DNA of 64,000 bases from Helicobacter sp. (GTDB lineage: Bacteria; Campylobacterota; Campylobacteria; Campylobacterales; Helicobacteraceae), in the NCBI RefSeq assembly GCF_014799995.1, contig NZ_JAAVGY010000062.1, positions 41,417 to 105,416 of the forward strand, in the 5' to 3' direction. Below are positions 43,602 to 51,956 of this stretch, piece after piece. Every line of letters starts with the position of its first letter. The stretch's first letter is position 1. A program made the position numbers and the translations under genes. Below the pieces are notes generated by a model. The model saw only the letters and a list, made by a program, of their open reading frames with translations. It did no database searches and was not told where the DNA came from.

Positions 43602-44597
43602 ATGGCTTTAAAAGTTGCAGTCAATGGAACAGGTAGAATCGGTTTGTGTGTATGCAAAATCCTAAGTGAGCGTGAGGATTTAGAGCTTGTCGCGCTCAAT
43701 ACTACAATGCCCATTGACACGCTGATTCATTTGCTCAAATACGATTCTGTGCAAAAAAATAGCGAGGTTGAAAAACTAAGCGAAACGAGTATCAGAATCG
43801 GCAAACAAAAAAATATCCAAATTGTCAGCACGCGGGAGATTAAAGAATTGAATTTCGGAAAATTTGGTGCAAAGCTTGTGATAGAATGCACAGGGGCTTT
43901 TAATGACTTGAACAAAGCAAGTGCGCATCTTTATGGAGGGATTGAACGCGTGGTAATCTCTGCACCTGCTACCGATGCGCCTACTTTTGTTTATGGCGTC
44001 AATCACACGAGCTATCAAGGAGAACAAGTCGTTTCTAATGCGAGTTGCACCACCAATGCACTTGCGCCAATTGCAAAAGTCTTGCACGATAACTTTACGA
44101 TTTTAAGCGGATTAATGACGACAATCCATAGTTACACCAACGACCAAAACCTTTTGGATTCCAAGCATAAAGACTTGCGCCGCGCACGCGCAGCAGCTTT
44201 AAATATGATTCCAACTTCCACTGGAGCAGCCAAAGCCATAGGGCTTGTAATGCCAGAATTAAAGGGCAAACTCAATGGCTTTGCCATTCGCGTGCCAACT
44301 CCAGATGTGAGTGTCGTAGATTTGACTTGTGTTACCAAGCAGCCCGTTAGCAAAGAATCCATTAACGCCACCTTTGAAAAAGCTGCGCAAGGGGACTTTA
44401 AGAATTTTATTTTGGTGGATAATGAAAAACGCGTTTCGGGCGACTTCATCGGAAGCACTTATAGCAGTATTTTTATCCCCGATTGCACGGTAGTTGTAGG
44501 TGAAAATCAACTCAAAGTTGTCGCGTGGTATGATAATGAATGGGGCTATTCTACGCGTTTAGTAGATATGGCAAGCTTTGTCGGCTCTAGCATTTAG
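43602..44597 (+). CDS. gapA: Glyceraldehyde-3-phosphate dehydrogenase
   Basis: 331 residues. NAD(P)-binding NGTGRIGLCVCKI at the N-terminus, catalytic SNASCTTNALAP (Cys) and HSYTNDQNLLDS (His), ending in WYDNEWGYSTRLVD. Serves glycolysis or, as usual in this class, gluconeogenesis. Leader has AAGGAG. Co-transcribed with pgi (15-base gap). Confidence 0.96.
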   Translation: MALKVAVNGTGRIGLCVCKILSEREDLELVALNTTMPIDTLIHLLKYDSVQKNSEVEKLSETSIRIGKQKNIQIVSTREIKELNFGKFGAKLVIECTGAFNDLNKASAHLYGGIERVVISAPATDAPTFVYGVNHTSYQGEQVVSNASCTTNALAPIAKVLHDNFTILSGLMTTIHSYTNDQNLLDSKHKDLRRARAAALNMIPTSTGAAKAIGLVMPELKGKLNGFAIRVPTPDVSVVDLTCVTKQPVSKESINATFEKAAQGDFKNFILVDNEKRVSGDFIGSTYSSIFIPDCTVVVGENQLKVVAWYDNEWGYSTRLVDMASFVGSSI

Positions 44598-44612
44598 CAC
44601 CTTTGGATTCCT

Positions 44613-45875
44613 ATGTTAAATCTAACCAATACCTATGTGCGCTTTTTGCAGGATTATCCCAATCTTTTTGCCAAAGAAAATTTGGATTTGTTTTTCCAAA
44701 AAGTGCTTGTGGAACGCAATAGTCAGCTTAGCGGATATTATGACCTCCCATTTGCCAAAAACGAAGCAATCTTTGATTATGTTGCACGCAATAAGCATTT
44801 TTTAAACTCCATCTCCAATGTCATCATTGTAGGGATTGGGGGTAGCTCTCTTGGGACAAAAGCGATTGACGCACTTCTTTCGCACCAAAACAATCGCAAA
44901 AAAATCAAATTACGATTCCTAGAACACACCGACCCCATTATCATTAGAAAAGACTTACAACGCGTCAAATGCGAAGATACTCTCTTTATCATCATTTCAA
45001 AATCCGGACTCACGATTGAAACCACTTCACTTTTCAAATATATCTTGGCGCGATTCTCTCTACTCAAACACAAAAAACACCTCCTCACTATCACGGACGA
45101 GGATTCGCCACTTTTCCATTGGAGTAAAAGTGAGGGGATAGAATCCGTAACAATTAAACCAAACATTGGCGGGAGATTCTCGGTATTAAGCGCGGTAGGC
45201 TTATTACCCCTTGCGATTTTGGGTTATGATATAGAAGCCATTTTAAAAGGCGCGAGCATTGTAAGTAACAGATTCTTTAAAGAACGCAAAGACAATGTCC
45301 TAAAAAAAGCATTATTCCTCGCAAGAAACGAAAATAACTTCCCAATCAATGTGCTGTTTTCTTACTCTAGCGTCTTTCGTCATTTTAATGCTTGGTATGT
45401 GCAACTATGGGGAGAATCCTTGGGCAAGCTTGATATGTATGAGCAAAGACGCGGATTGACACCTATCGCGCTTATTGGCAGCATTGACCAGCATTCCTTT
45501 TTACAACTCATTATGCAAGGACCAGCAAACAAAACCGTAACATTCCTAAGTGTTAAAAACCTCTCGCAAAAGCCTCTTTACATTCCAAATATTAGCCTAC
45601 AAGGATTAGAATCTACCAACTTCGTCAATCAAACTTCTTTCAATCAACTCTTGAAGCTACAATGTATCTCAACAAAAGAAAGCATTATTTCGCAAAATGT
45701 GCCGGTAGATTCTATCGTGCTAGACTCTCTTAATGAGCAAAGCGTAGGCGCACTCGTGCTTTATTATGAATTGCTGACTTCTTGTGTAGGGATTCTCTTA
45801 CAAATTGATACCTATAACCAACCCGGTGTAGAATTTGGTAAAAAGATATTAAGGGAAAAATTTACACACTCATAA
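44613..45875 (+). CDS. pgi: Glucose-6-phosphate isomerase
   Basis: 420 residues, shorter than the ~550-residue E. coli enzyme but normal for Campylobacterota. VGIGGSSLGTKAID, ISKSGLTIETTSLFKYI, and GGRFSVLSAVGLLPLA are sugar isomerase motifs; IDTYNQPGVEFGK holds the C-terminal catalytic Lys region. Converts glucose 6-phosphate and fructose 6-phosphate. Confidence 0.93.
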   Translation: MLNLTNTYVRFLQDYPNLFAKENLDLFFQKVLVERNSQLSGYYDLPFAKNEAIFDYVARNKHFLNSISNVIIVGIGGSSLGTKAIDALLSHQNNRKKIKLRFLEHTDPIIIRKDLQRVKCEDTLFIIISKSGLTIETTSLFKYILARFSLLKHKKHLLTITDEDSPLFHWSKSEGIESVTIKPNIGGRFSVLSAVGLLPLAILGYDIEAILKGASIVSNRFFKERKDNVLKKALFLARNENNFPINVLFSYSSVFRHFNAWYVQLWGESLGKLDMYEQRRGLTPIALIGSIDQHSFLQLIMQGPANKTVTFLSVKNLSQKPLYIPNISLQGLESTNFVNQTSFNQLLKLQCISTKESIISQNVPVDSIVLDSLNEQSVGALVLYYELLTSCVGILLQIDTYNQPGVEFGKKILREKFTHS

Positions 45876-45962
45876 AATTTTTTACACTTTTTTATCAAGT
45901 TTATACACTACTTAGCCTAAAAAATCTTAAAATAGCTGAAATCTTATATTGAAAGGGTGAAT

Positions 45963-46970
45963 ATGGATTTCATTCAAATAGTTAAAGAAAAGGCTAAAGC
46001 CAACTTACAAACAATCGTCTTGCCAGAAACAAGTGATATGCGCACTTTAAAAGCCGCTCATACCGCGTTACAAGAAAAACTTGCAAAGATTATTTTAATT
46101 GGTGAAGAAACAGAAATCAAACAACGTGCAAAAGAACATAATTTGAATTTAGAAAACGCAGAATTTATCAATCCCTCAAGCTGCGATGCGCTAGAGTCCT
46201 ATGTAGAATTATTTGTCAAGTTGCGCGGGCATAAAGGCTTAAGCGAAAAGTCCGCACGCGCCCTTTTGCTTGAGAATCCGCTCTATTTTGGCGTGGCACT
46301 CGTCAAATCCAAAAAAGCCGATGGTATGGTTGCAGGCGCAATTCACGCTACGGCTGATGTATTGCGTGCTTCATTGCAAATTCTAGGTACGAAGCCAGAT
46401 TCCAAACTCGTTTCCGCATTTTTCTTAATGGTTGTCCCTAATTGCACTTATGGTGAGAATGGAATCTTTATTTTTGCAGATAGTGGCTTAGTACAAAACC
46501 CAAATGCGCAAGAGCTCGCCTCTATCGCGATAGATTCCGCTAAAAGCTTTGAAGCCTTAGTGGGCAAAAAAGCCGTAGTGGCTATGCTCTCGCACTCTAC
46601 AAAGGGCAGTGCGAAGCACTCCGATGTGGATAAAGTAGTAGAAGCGACAAAAATTGCGCAAGCAGAAGCACCAGAGATTGCCCTAGATGGTGAGTTCCAA
46701 CTTGACGCGGCGATTGTTCCAAGTATTGGAAAATCCAAAGCCCCCAATAGCCCGATTGCAGGACAAGCAAATGTGCTTGTTTTCCCTGATTTAGACGCGG
46801 GCAATATTGGCTATAAATTAGTGCAAAGATTGGCAAAGGCGGAAGCTTATGGACCAATCACACAAGGAATCGGCGGTGCAGTCAATGACCTTTCAAGAGG
46901 TTGCAGCAGCGAAGATATTGTCGGCGTGATTGCGATTACCGCTCTCCAAGCACAACAAAACAAGGAGTAA
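45963..46970 (+). CDS. pta: Phosphate acetyltransferase, short type
   Basis: 335 residues with the PTA catalytic domain only, lacking the N-terminal DRTGG/P-loop regulatory part of long Pta. TVLP-like start (TIVLPETSDMRTLKAA), ADGMVAGAIHATADVLRA, FFLMVVP, and YGPITQGIGGAVNDLSRG are diagnostic. Forms acetyl-phosphate from acetyl-CoA with the downstream ackA (2-base gap). Start at ATG with AAAGGGTG upstream. Confidence 0.93.
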   Translation: MDFIQIVKEKAKANLQTIVLPETSDMRTLKAAHTALQEKLAKIILIGEETEIKQRAKEHNLNLENAEFINPSSCDALESYVELFVKLRGHKGLSEKSARALLLENPLYFGVALVKSKKADGMVAGAIHATADVLRASLQILGTKPDSKLVSAFFLMVVPNCTYGENGIFIFADSGLVQNPNAQELASIAIDSAKSFEALVGKKAVVAMLSHSTKGSAKHSDVDKVVEATKIAQAEAPEIALDGEFQLDAAIVPSIGKSKAPNSPIAGQANVLVFPDLDAGNIGYKLVQRLAKAEAYGPITQGIGGAVNDLSRGCSSEDIVGVIAITALQAQQNKE

Positions 46971-46972
46971 AT

Positions 46973-48184
46973 ATGGATATTTTGGTTATTAATTGCGGGA
47001 GCTCCTCCCTCAAATATCAGTTGATTAACACCAACACAGAGGAGGTTTTGGCGTCAGGGCTATGCGATAGAATCGGCATTGCCAATGGGCAGTTTAGCTA
47101 TAAACCCAAAGGGGCAGAAAAAATTACGCAAAATGTAGAAATGAAAGACCACGAAGTTGCGATTGGGCTTGTGCTTGAAGCACTAATCAATCCACAAAAC
47201 GGCATTATCAAATCCTTAAATGAAATCAAAGCCATTGGGCATAGAATCGTGCATGGGGGCGAGCATTTCACCCATTCTGCACTCATCAATGAAGAAGTCA
47301 TCACGCATATTGAAGAATGTTCCGATTTAGCTCCTTTGCACAATCCCGCACACCTACTAGGAATCCGCGCCTGCAAGCATTTAATGCCAAAAGTGCCTAT
47401 GGTAGCGGTATTTGATACTGCATTCCACCAAAGTATGCCACCGCACGCCTATATTTATGGTTTGCCCTATGAATATTATGAGAAATACAAGATTCGCCGC
47501 TACGGATTCCACGGCACAAGCCATAGTTATGTTTCCAAGCGCACCGCAGAATTTCTAGGGATTCCACTAGAAAATTCCCGCATTATCACTTGCCACTTGG
47601 GCAATGGTTCTAGCATTTGCGCAATCAAAAATGGTAAAAGCATTGATACAAGTATGGGCTTAACTCCGCTTGAAGGCTTGGTAATGGGCACGCGTAGCGG
47701 GGATTTAGACCCTGCAATTATTGACTATATCGCCCAAAAAGAAAATCTAAGCACCAAAGAAGTCCTAAATCTCCTAAACAAAAAATCCGGTGTGCTTGGA
47801 ATCTCTGGGATTTCTAGCGACTTTAGGGATTTGCTCGCAGCCGATGAAGAGGGCAACCTCAAGGCGCGATTCGCTAGAGAAGTTTTCGCTTATCGTGTGG
47901 CAAAATACATCGGTGCTTACACTGCGGCACTCGTGGGTGTAGATGCGATTGCGTTTTGTGCGGGTGTGGGAGAAAACGCTAAATTCATTCGCGGCAAAAT
48001 CGTTTCACATTTGCATTTCTTGGGAATCAACCTTGATGAATCCGCTAATCTTGAAACCGTGGGCAAAGAGGGCGTCATTTCTACGCCTGATTCCAAAGTC
48101 AAAGTCTGCGTGATTCCTACCAACGAAGAGCTAATGATTGCGAGAGATACGCGCGAAATTGTTTTGAAGTCTCAAGAACATTAA
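46973..48184 (+). CDS. ackA: Acetate kinase
   Basis: 403 residues. LVINCGSSSLKYQLI at the N-terminus, HRIVHGGEHF, VFDTAFHQSMP, and CHLGNGSSICAI with GLTPLEGLVMGTRSGDLDP are acetokinase motifs. With Pta makes ATP and acetate from acetyl-CoA. Start ATG follows AAGGAG; an upstream frame extension lies inside pta. Confidence 0.97.
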   Translation: MDILVINCGSSSLKYQLINTNTEEVLASGLCDRIGIANGQFSYKPKGAEKITQNVEMKDHEVAIGLVLEALINPQNGIIKSLNEIKAIGHRIVHGGEHFTHSALINEEVITHIEECSDLAPLHNPAHLLGIRACKHLMPKVPMVAVFDTAFHQSMPPHAYIYGLPYEYYEKYKIRRYGFHGTSHSYVSKRTAEFLGIPLENSRIITCHLGNGSSICAIKNGKSIDTSMGLTPLEGLVMGTRSGDLDPAIIDYIAQKENLSTKEVLNLLNKKSGVLGISGISSDFRDLLAADEEGNLKARFAREVFAYRVAKYIGAYTAALVGVDAIAFCAGVGENAKFIRGKIVSHLHFLGINLDESANLETVGKEGVISTPDSKVKVCVIPTNEELMIARDTREIVLKSQEH

Positions 48185-48194
48185 TTCCCCGCTA

Positions 48195-48380
48195 CGTCAT
48201 TGCAAGATTCCGCAAGGAATCGTGGCAATCTATAATGTCTCATAAAGTGGATTCTGCACTTGCGTCATTGCGAAGCCTTTGGTAAAGGCTGTGGCAATCC
48301 ATAATTTATAAAAGCAAGAATCTCAAAAGCAAGATTAAAGTTATAGATTGCTTCGTCGCTTCGCTTCTCGCAATGACGGG
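48195..48380. repeat. Dispersed intergenic repeat (copies 3 and 4, one with complete inverted arms)
   Basis: Two left arms, CGTCATTGCAAGATTC...GTGGCAATCTATAAT (48195-48235) and GCGTCATTGCGAAGCC...GGCAATCCATAAT (48262-48305), are followed by a right arm ATAGATTGCTTCGTCGC...TCTCGCAATGACGGG (48342-48380). The second left arm and right arm form a long imperfect palindrome. No gene lies in this gap. It separates convergent ackA and the split restriction-modification locus. Confidence 0.75.
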
Positions 48381-48398
48381 AAACCAATGCGCGCCCTC

Positions 48399-49307
48399 TC
48401 ACTCCATTAAAAATCCATATTCATAGACTTTGGGTGTGATTCTTTTTGCGAGATTCAAAAGTGCGGCATTCAAAGCACCAATAGAATTTTTATAATAAGA
48501 ATCCTGCGCTTTTATGGGCGGATTCATCTTGCCCTTGTCGTTAAATCCTTGAAAATGCGCCTTAATGTCATAAAGTGAAGCATTTGGATTATAGGGTTTC
48601 TCCTTGTCTTTAAACTCTTGAGAATGATAATATTTCCAAAGCTCTAATCCTGCGACAAAGACTGCTTGTGCCTCCGCACTAAACTCTAGCGGTTTTGTGG
48701 GAATGAGGGATTGGATATAAAAAGTCTCATCTGTAAAGCCTTTCTGTCTTCCTTTTTTCTCTGCTTTGTCTTGTATTTGAGAGTCTTGCTTGATTCTACC
48801 TCTGATAAACTCGTGTATGAAATGACTTTGAAAGGCTTCTTTGCTCCCCACTTCCTTTTCGCTAAAGGGGATAAAGTGATTCACTCCCTCTTTGCTTGTA
48901 ATGCGATTCTGTCCGTGAAAGAGCGTGAAAGCCAAACAATCATTTTGAAAAATAGAATCTTCCTGCCATTTATCATTAGGATAAAGGAATTGGTCGCGGT
49001 CATTAAGCCAAGTTGCAAGGATACAATGCCGCACTGCGAAATAGATAGAAGCAATGATGAGATTGTTCGCACAGATTTTAAAAAAATTAAAATGTTCAAT
49101 ACCTTGTCTTTGAGAAACATAAAGTTGGCTGCTGTGTTGAAAGTCTGGGGCTGGATTCCCCATAAATGCGAGTTCTACAATCTGCTTATCATCGTATTGT
49201 TTTATCCATTGATTGATGCTTCGTGTATTGCTATTTTTAGCATAAAACCTCTTTACCCCTAAAAATTCCCCATTTCTATCAAAAACATCAAGTTCTATGG
49301 CTTTCAT
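48399..49307 (-). CDS. C-terminal piece of a type IIG-like restriction-modification protein
   Basis: 302 residues. LNDRDQFLYPNDKWQEDSIF, DCLAFTLFHGQNRI and the ending LNLAKRITPKVYEYGF are typical of the C-terminal part of large Helicobacter/Campylobacter DNA methyltransferase/nuclease proteins, probably target recognition. It has no methyltransferase motif of its own. The start KAIELDVFDRNG would continue directly from the end of the upstream piece (50131) if the toxin-antitoxin cassette were removed. Its ATG overlaps the stop of the 78-residue gene (ATGA), so it is translated as part of that operon. Confidence 0.7.
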   Translation of the reverse strand: MKAIELDVFDRNGEFLGVKRFYAKNSNTRSINQWIKQYDDKQIVELAFMGNPAPDFQHSSQLYVSQRQGIEHFNFFKICANNLIIASIYFAVRHCILATWLNDRDQFLYPNDKWQEDSIFQNDCLAFTLFHGQNRITSKEGVNHFIPFSEKEVGSKEAFQSHFIHEFIRGRIKQDSQIQDKAEKKGRQKGFTDETFYIQSLIPTKPLEFSAEAQAVFVAGLELWKYYHSQEFKDKEKPYNPNASLYDIKAHFQGFNDKGKMNPPIKAQDSYYKNSIGALNAALLNLAKRITPKVYEYGFLME

Positions 49308-49540
49308 TTGTCTTTTAATCTCTCAAAAACTGCTTTATTTTCTGGCTTCTTTAAGTCTTGTAGCATAGATTCACGCAAATACTGAAAATCATCTGTTTTT
49401 TCTATGCTTAATTTTGCTTTTACCTTTTTTGATTTTTGTTTTTTGCTTATTTTTTTAATCTTAAGTTCTGGTCTAAACGCTTTTAAACACTTAATCACTC
49501 GCAAAGTTGCAGAATCTACATTTTTAAGCGTTAAAGTCAT
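49304..49540 (-). CDS. Small basic protein, possible second antitoxin-like component
   Basis: 78 residues. N-terminal LKNVDSATLRVIKCLKAF is amphipathic, followed by a Lys-rich stretch (KIKKISKKQKSKKVKAK) and an acidic helical end (YLRESMLQDLKKPENKAVFERLKD). The end resembles RelB/DinJ-type antitoxins. It lies between the toxin gene (11-base gap) and the C-piece of the R-M protein. No family is certain. Confidence 0.5.
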   Translation of the reverse strand: MTLTLKNVDSATLRVIKCLKAFRPELKIKKISKKQKSKKVKAKLSIEKTDDFQYLRESMLQDLKKPENKAVFERLKDK

Positions 49541-49551
49541 TTTTTGCTCCT

Positions 49552-49887
49552 TTAGATATTTTTATGTGATTTGAAAAAATCGTTTGCTAGATTTTCGTAT
49601 TTTTGCATTTTTGTGCTCTTATAAGCATTTTGTCTGTTTGTAACACTTAAAATTACTATGATGCCATTTTCATCTTCATAATAAGTAATGAAAATTGCCC
49701 GAATATCCAAGCTTAAGCGATATTTATAAACATCAGAATTTTGAATCTTTTCTACATTCTTTGTTTGGATAACGCTTTCATAGTTTTCGGCAAAATAGGC
49801 AAGTTTTTCAATGATTTGTTCTTGTGTTTTTCTGTCGAAATCTTTTTGGATTTCTTTAAGTGCGGGAGCTTGAATCTCTAGCTGCAT
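49552..49887 (-). CDS. RelE/ParE-superfamily toxin
   Basis: 111 residues. LEIQAPALKEIQKDFDRKTQEQIIEKLAYF, an N-terminal helical pair, precedes YKYRLSLDIRAIFITYYEDENGIIVILSVTNRQNAYK, the beta-sheet core of RelE-like mRNA interferases; the Arg (YRLSLDIR) and C-terminal basic/Tyr residues are at usual places. Overlaps the upstream antitoxin by 10 bases, the classical order. Confidence 0.75.
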   Translation of the reverse strand: MQLEIQAPALKEIQKDFDRKTQEQIIEKLAYFAENYESVIQTKNVEKIQNSDVYKYRLSLDIRAIFITYYEDENGIIVILSVTNRQNAYKSTKMQKYENLANDFFKSHKNI

Positions 49888-50093
49888 TCTATGCCTAAAA
49901 TTTCTTTTCTAGCCTCATCAAGTGTATAGCCTCTGGGTTTGCCCTTTGCTTCCCATTCTTGCAGTCTCATCTTTGCAATTTGCAAATCTACAAAATCACT
50001 ATAAAGTGCATCTACTTGCTTAACTAATTCTTGTTGTTCTTGATTCAAAGAGCGCATAAAGCTTTCCCTGTCTAAGGAGATTTGCCTTTTCAT
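49878..50093 (-). CDS. Antitoxin partner of the RelE-like toxin
   Basis: 71 residues, mainly helical and charged. The N-terminal SLDRESFMRSLNQEQQELVKQ could dimerise or bind DNA, and the C-terminal GYTLDEARKEILGIE is like toxin-binding tails of other small antitoxins. Directly upstream of and overlapping the toxin. A strong -10 lies at 50123-50128. Confidence 0.65.
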   Translation of the reverse strand: MKRQISLDRESFMRSLNQEQQELVKQVDALYSDFVDLQIAKMRLQEWEAKGKPRGYTLDEARKEILGIECS

Positions 50094-50122
50094 TTGTGAT
50101 TCCTTTTTCTTTGTGTTTTTGT

Positions 50123-50128
50123 ATTATA
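50123..50128 (-). promoter_or_regulatory. -10 element of the toxin-antitoxin cassette
   Basis: Minus-strand GCTATAAT, a perfect TATAAT, begins 3 bases after the stop of the upstream R-M piece and 30 bases before the antitoxin start, with AAAAGGAATC as ribosome site. The cassette thus carries its own promoter. Confidence 0.55.
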
Positions 50129-50130
50129 GC

Positions 50131-51828
50131 CTATTCCTTGCAGCTTTTGCCTAAATCCCATACCAAAAAGCCAATGGGAAACTGCCCCTTGACATTATCA
50201 AAGGTATCGGCTGGACACATAAAACCTTGCAGAAATTTTGCCTTAAAAGTCTCTCGAAATTTTACAAAATTGCTAGAATTGATGTATTTAAGTGTAGAGA
50301 ACGCGGCAAGCTTGCAGTGTGGAATCTCTAGGAAAATACGCATAAAAAACTGCGCAAAGATTTCATTGCTTGCCTTGCCTAGATAGTCTTTAGATTCTAT
50401 ATTAATGCCCTCTACCTTTCCTTTGCCTGTAAGGATTTGATAAATCGCATTGTCTGTGGCAACTTTGGGCTTATTTGCCCCTGTGCCTGCCGGTGTCGTG
50501 CCTGAAGTAGCCTCCGCATACGGCGGGTTAATAAAAATAATTAGTTTTCTGCGCCTTGTCTCCTCTTTTAAAATTTCTTGCAGGGATTTTGGGAGTTTGG
50601 AGGCTTGGCAGTCTTTACAAGTAGAATCTAACTTGTCTTTATGTCTCTCACAAGGCTTATCAAGCAAACTATCGTTTAAAAAATCAAATTGGAATATATG
50701 GTTTTGCAAAAGCGGCAAATGCTGATTTTTTGCAAGTTCTTTCATAATCTTAACATCTGCCTTATCAAGTGTGGAGGCATAGAAATTGTGCGACTCGGTA
50801 AGGTTTGCGAAGAGATTCCCTGTCCCTGCGGCACAATCCCACACATAAGATTCGCTCTGCCAATCCTCCCCTAAGGCTTTGGCAAGATAAACTTGTGCCT
50901 TTTGCACCCAAATTTGCGGAGTGAAAAACGCTCCCTTACGCTCTCGTATGTCGCTAGGCACAAGCAAATCGCGTCTGTCTATAATATAATCCCAATATTC
51001 TTGTCTTGGCGGACGCTCATAGAGATTCCAAAACTCATTATGGGCTTTTTGATTGTCTCTAAAAGTCGCTGTGTCCTTTTGCTCTGAACCCATAAAAGTA
51101 ATAGTTTTGTTAAACTCATACTGCGTTTTTTTAAGCACGACAAAAAGCTTGTCTAGCAGGCTTTGATTCTCACTACTTAGCAAATCTGCTAGATAAAAGT
51201 CAGCGTCCAAAATCCCCGCATTTTTGGCAAGATTCCAATCAATGCTGATAGAATCTTTGACTTTTGTAAGCCATTTTTGATAGACATTTGTGAAATTATT
51301 CTTTGTGATTTGGATTTTGTGTAGCTGCTTATTGGCAAGCGTGAAATTGTCTTTGATAAAGCCTTGCAATTCCTTAGAATCACTCTTGAAGTAAAAAAGT
51401 AATTTCTTAGATTCTAAAAGCCCCCCACTCATTTGGTAGAGTTGTTTAAATTCCTTTGAGTTGTGATTGCTTGGCGCGACATTCCAATTAAAATCATTTT
51501 GGGCAAATATATCCATAATCTCATAATAGGGAATAAAAGCGATTTTCTCACAATCTAGCGCACCCAAGAAAAGCGGCGGGAGTTCGTTTTCAAAGGTGCG
51601 TTCCTTACCAATGGTTAAGATAAGCTGCACAAAGGATTCTATAATATCGTTTTTGTTGCCCTTTTTCGCCTCCGCCCAAAGGAAGTTAATGGTTTGGAAC
51701 AAGGTTTTTGCGTGATAGGAGACGCAAAAATCAATTTTGCCCAGAATCCGCGTGCTATCAAAACTGCCAAAAAAGTCGTGCGCCACTTTGTTTTTCAAGT
51801 CTTCTTCTAAAATATTTAAAGGATACAT
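50131..51828 (-). CDS. N-terminal piece of a type IIG-like restriction/methyltransferase, truncated
   Basis: 565 residues. Nuclease-like start: Asp33 and Glu53-Ala-Lys55 (WAEAKK) fit a PD-(D/E)xK site. Methyltransferase motifs follow: GAFFTP (about 299-304, motif X), WDCAAGTGNL (330-339, motif I), and NPPYAEA (434-440, motif IV) for N6-adenine methylation. It ends at IGFLVWDLGKSCKE, where homologues of about 1,000 residues should continue with a recognition region. That continuation appears as the separate gene at 48399-49307, across an inserted toxin-antitoxin cassette. Confidence 0.75.
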   Translation of the reverse strand: MYPLNILEEDLKNKVAHDFFGSFDSTRILGKIDFCVSYHAKTLFQTINFLWAEAKKGNKNDIIESFVQLILTIGKERTFENELPPLFLGALDCEKIAFIPYYEIMDIFAQNDFNWNVAPSNHNSKEFKQLYQMSGGLLESKKLLFYFKSDSKELQGFIKDNFTLANKQLHKIQITKNNFTNVYQKWLTKVKDSISIDWNLAKNAGILDADFYLADLLSSENQSLLDKLFVVLKKTQYEFNKTITFMGSEQKDTATFRDNQKAHNEFWNLYERPPRQEYWDYIIDRRDLLVPSDIRERKGAFFTPQIWVQKAQVYLAKALGEDWQSESYVWDCAAGTGNLFANLTESHNFYASTLDKADVKIMKELAKNQHLPLLQNHIFQFDFLNDSLLDKPCERHKDKLDSTCKDCQASKLPKSLQEILKEETRRRKLIIFINPPYAEATSGTTPAGTGANKPKVATDNAIYQILTGKGKVEGINIESKDYLGKASNEIFAQFFMRIFLEIPHCKLAAFSTLKYINSSNFVKFRETFKAKFLQGFMCPADTFDNVKGQFPIGFLVWDLGKSCKE

Positions 51829-51924
51829 TCTGCCTCTTTTACAATCAAACTTTTGTAATTATAATCTTAAGCCCTGCAAAAAAACTGAAAGTGTTTTTAT
51901 TTTGAAATTTTTATATGTTTTGGC

Positions 51925-51930
51925 TACAAT
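51925..51930 (+). promoter_or_regulatory. -10 element for recA
   Basis: GGCTACAAT (TACAAT) lies 27 bases before the recA start, with AGGAG just upstream of the ATG. Matches the usual Helicobacter promoter form. Confidence 0.45.
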
Positions 51931-51956
51931 AAAATTTTAATTTTTTAGGAGAAAAA

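Noticed and set aside
48195..48380. Inverted repeats as a CRISPR array or insertion sequence end
   Set aside because: There are no regularly spaced repeats with unique spacers and no transposase; the pattern fits dispersed intergenic palindromes.
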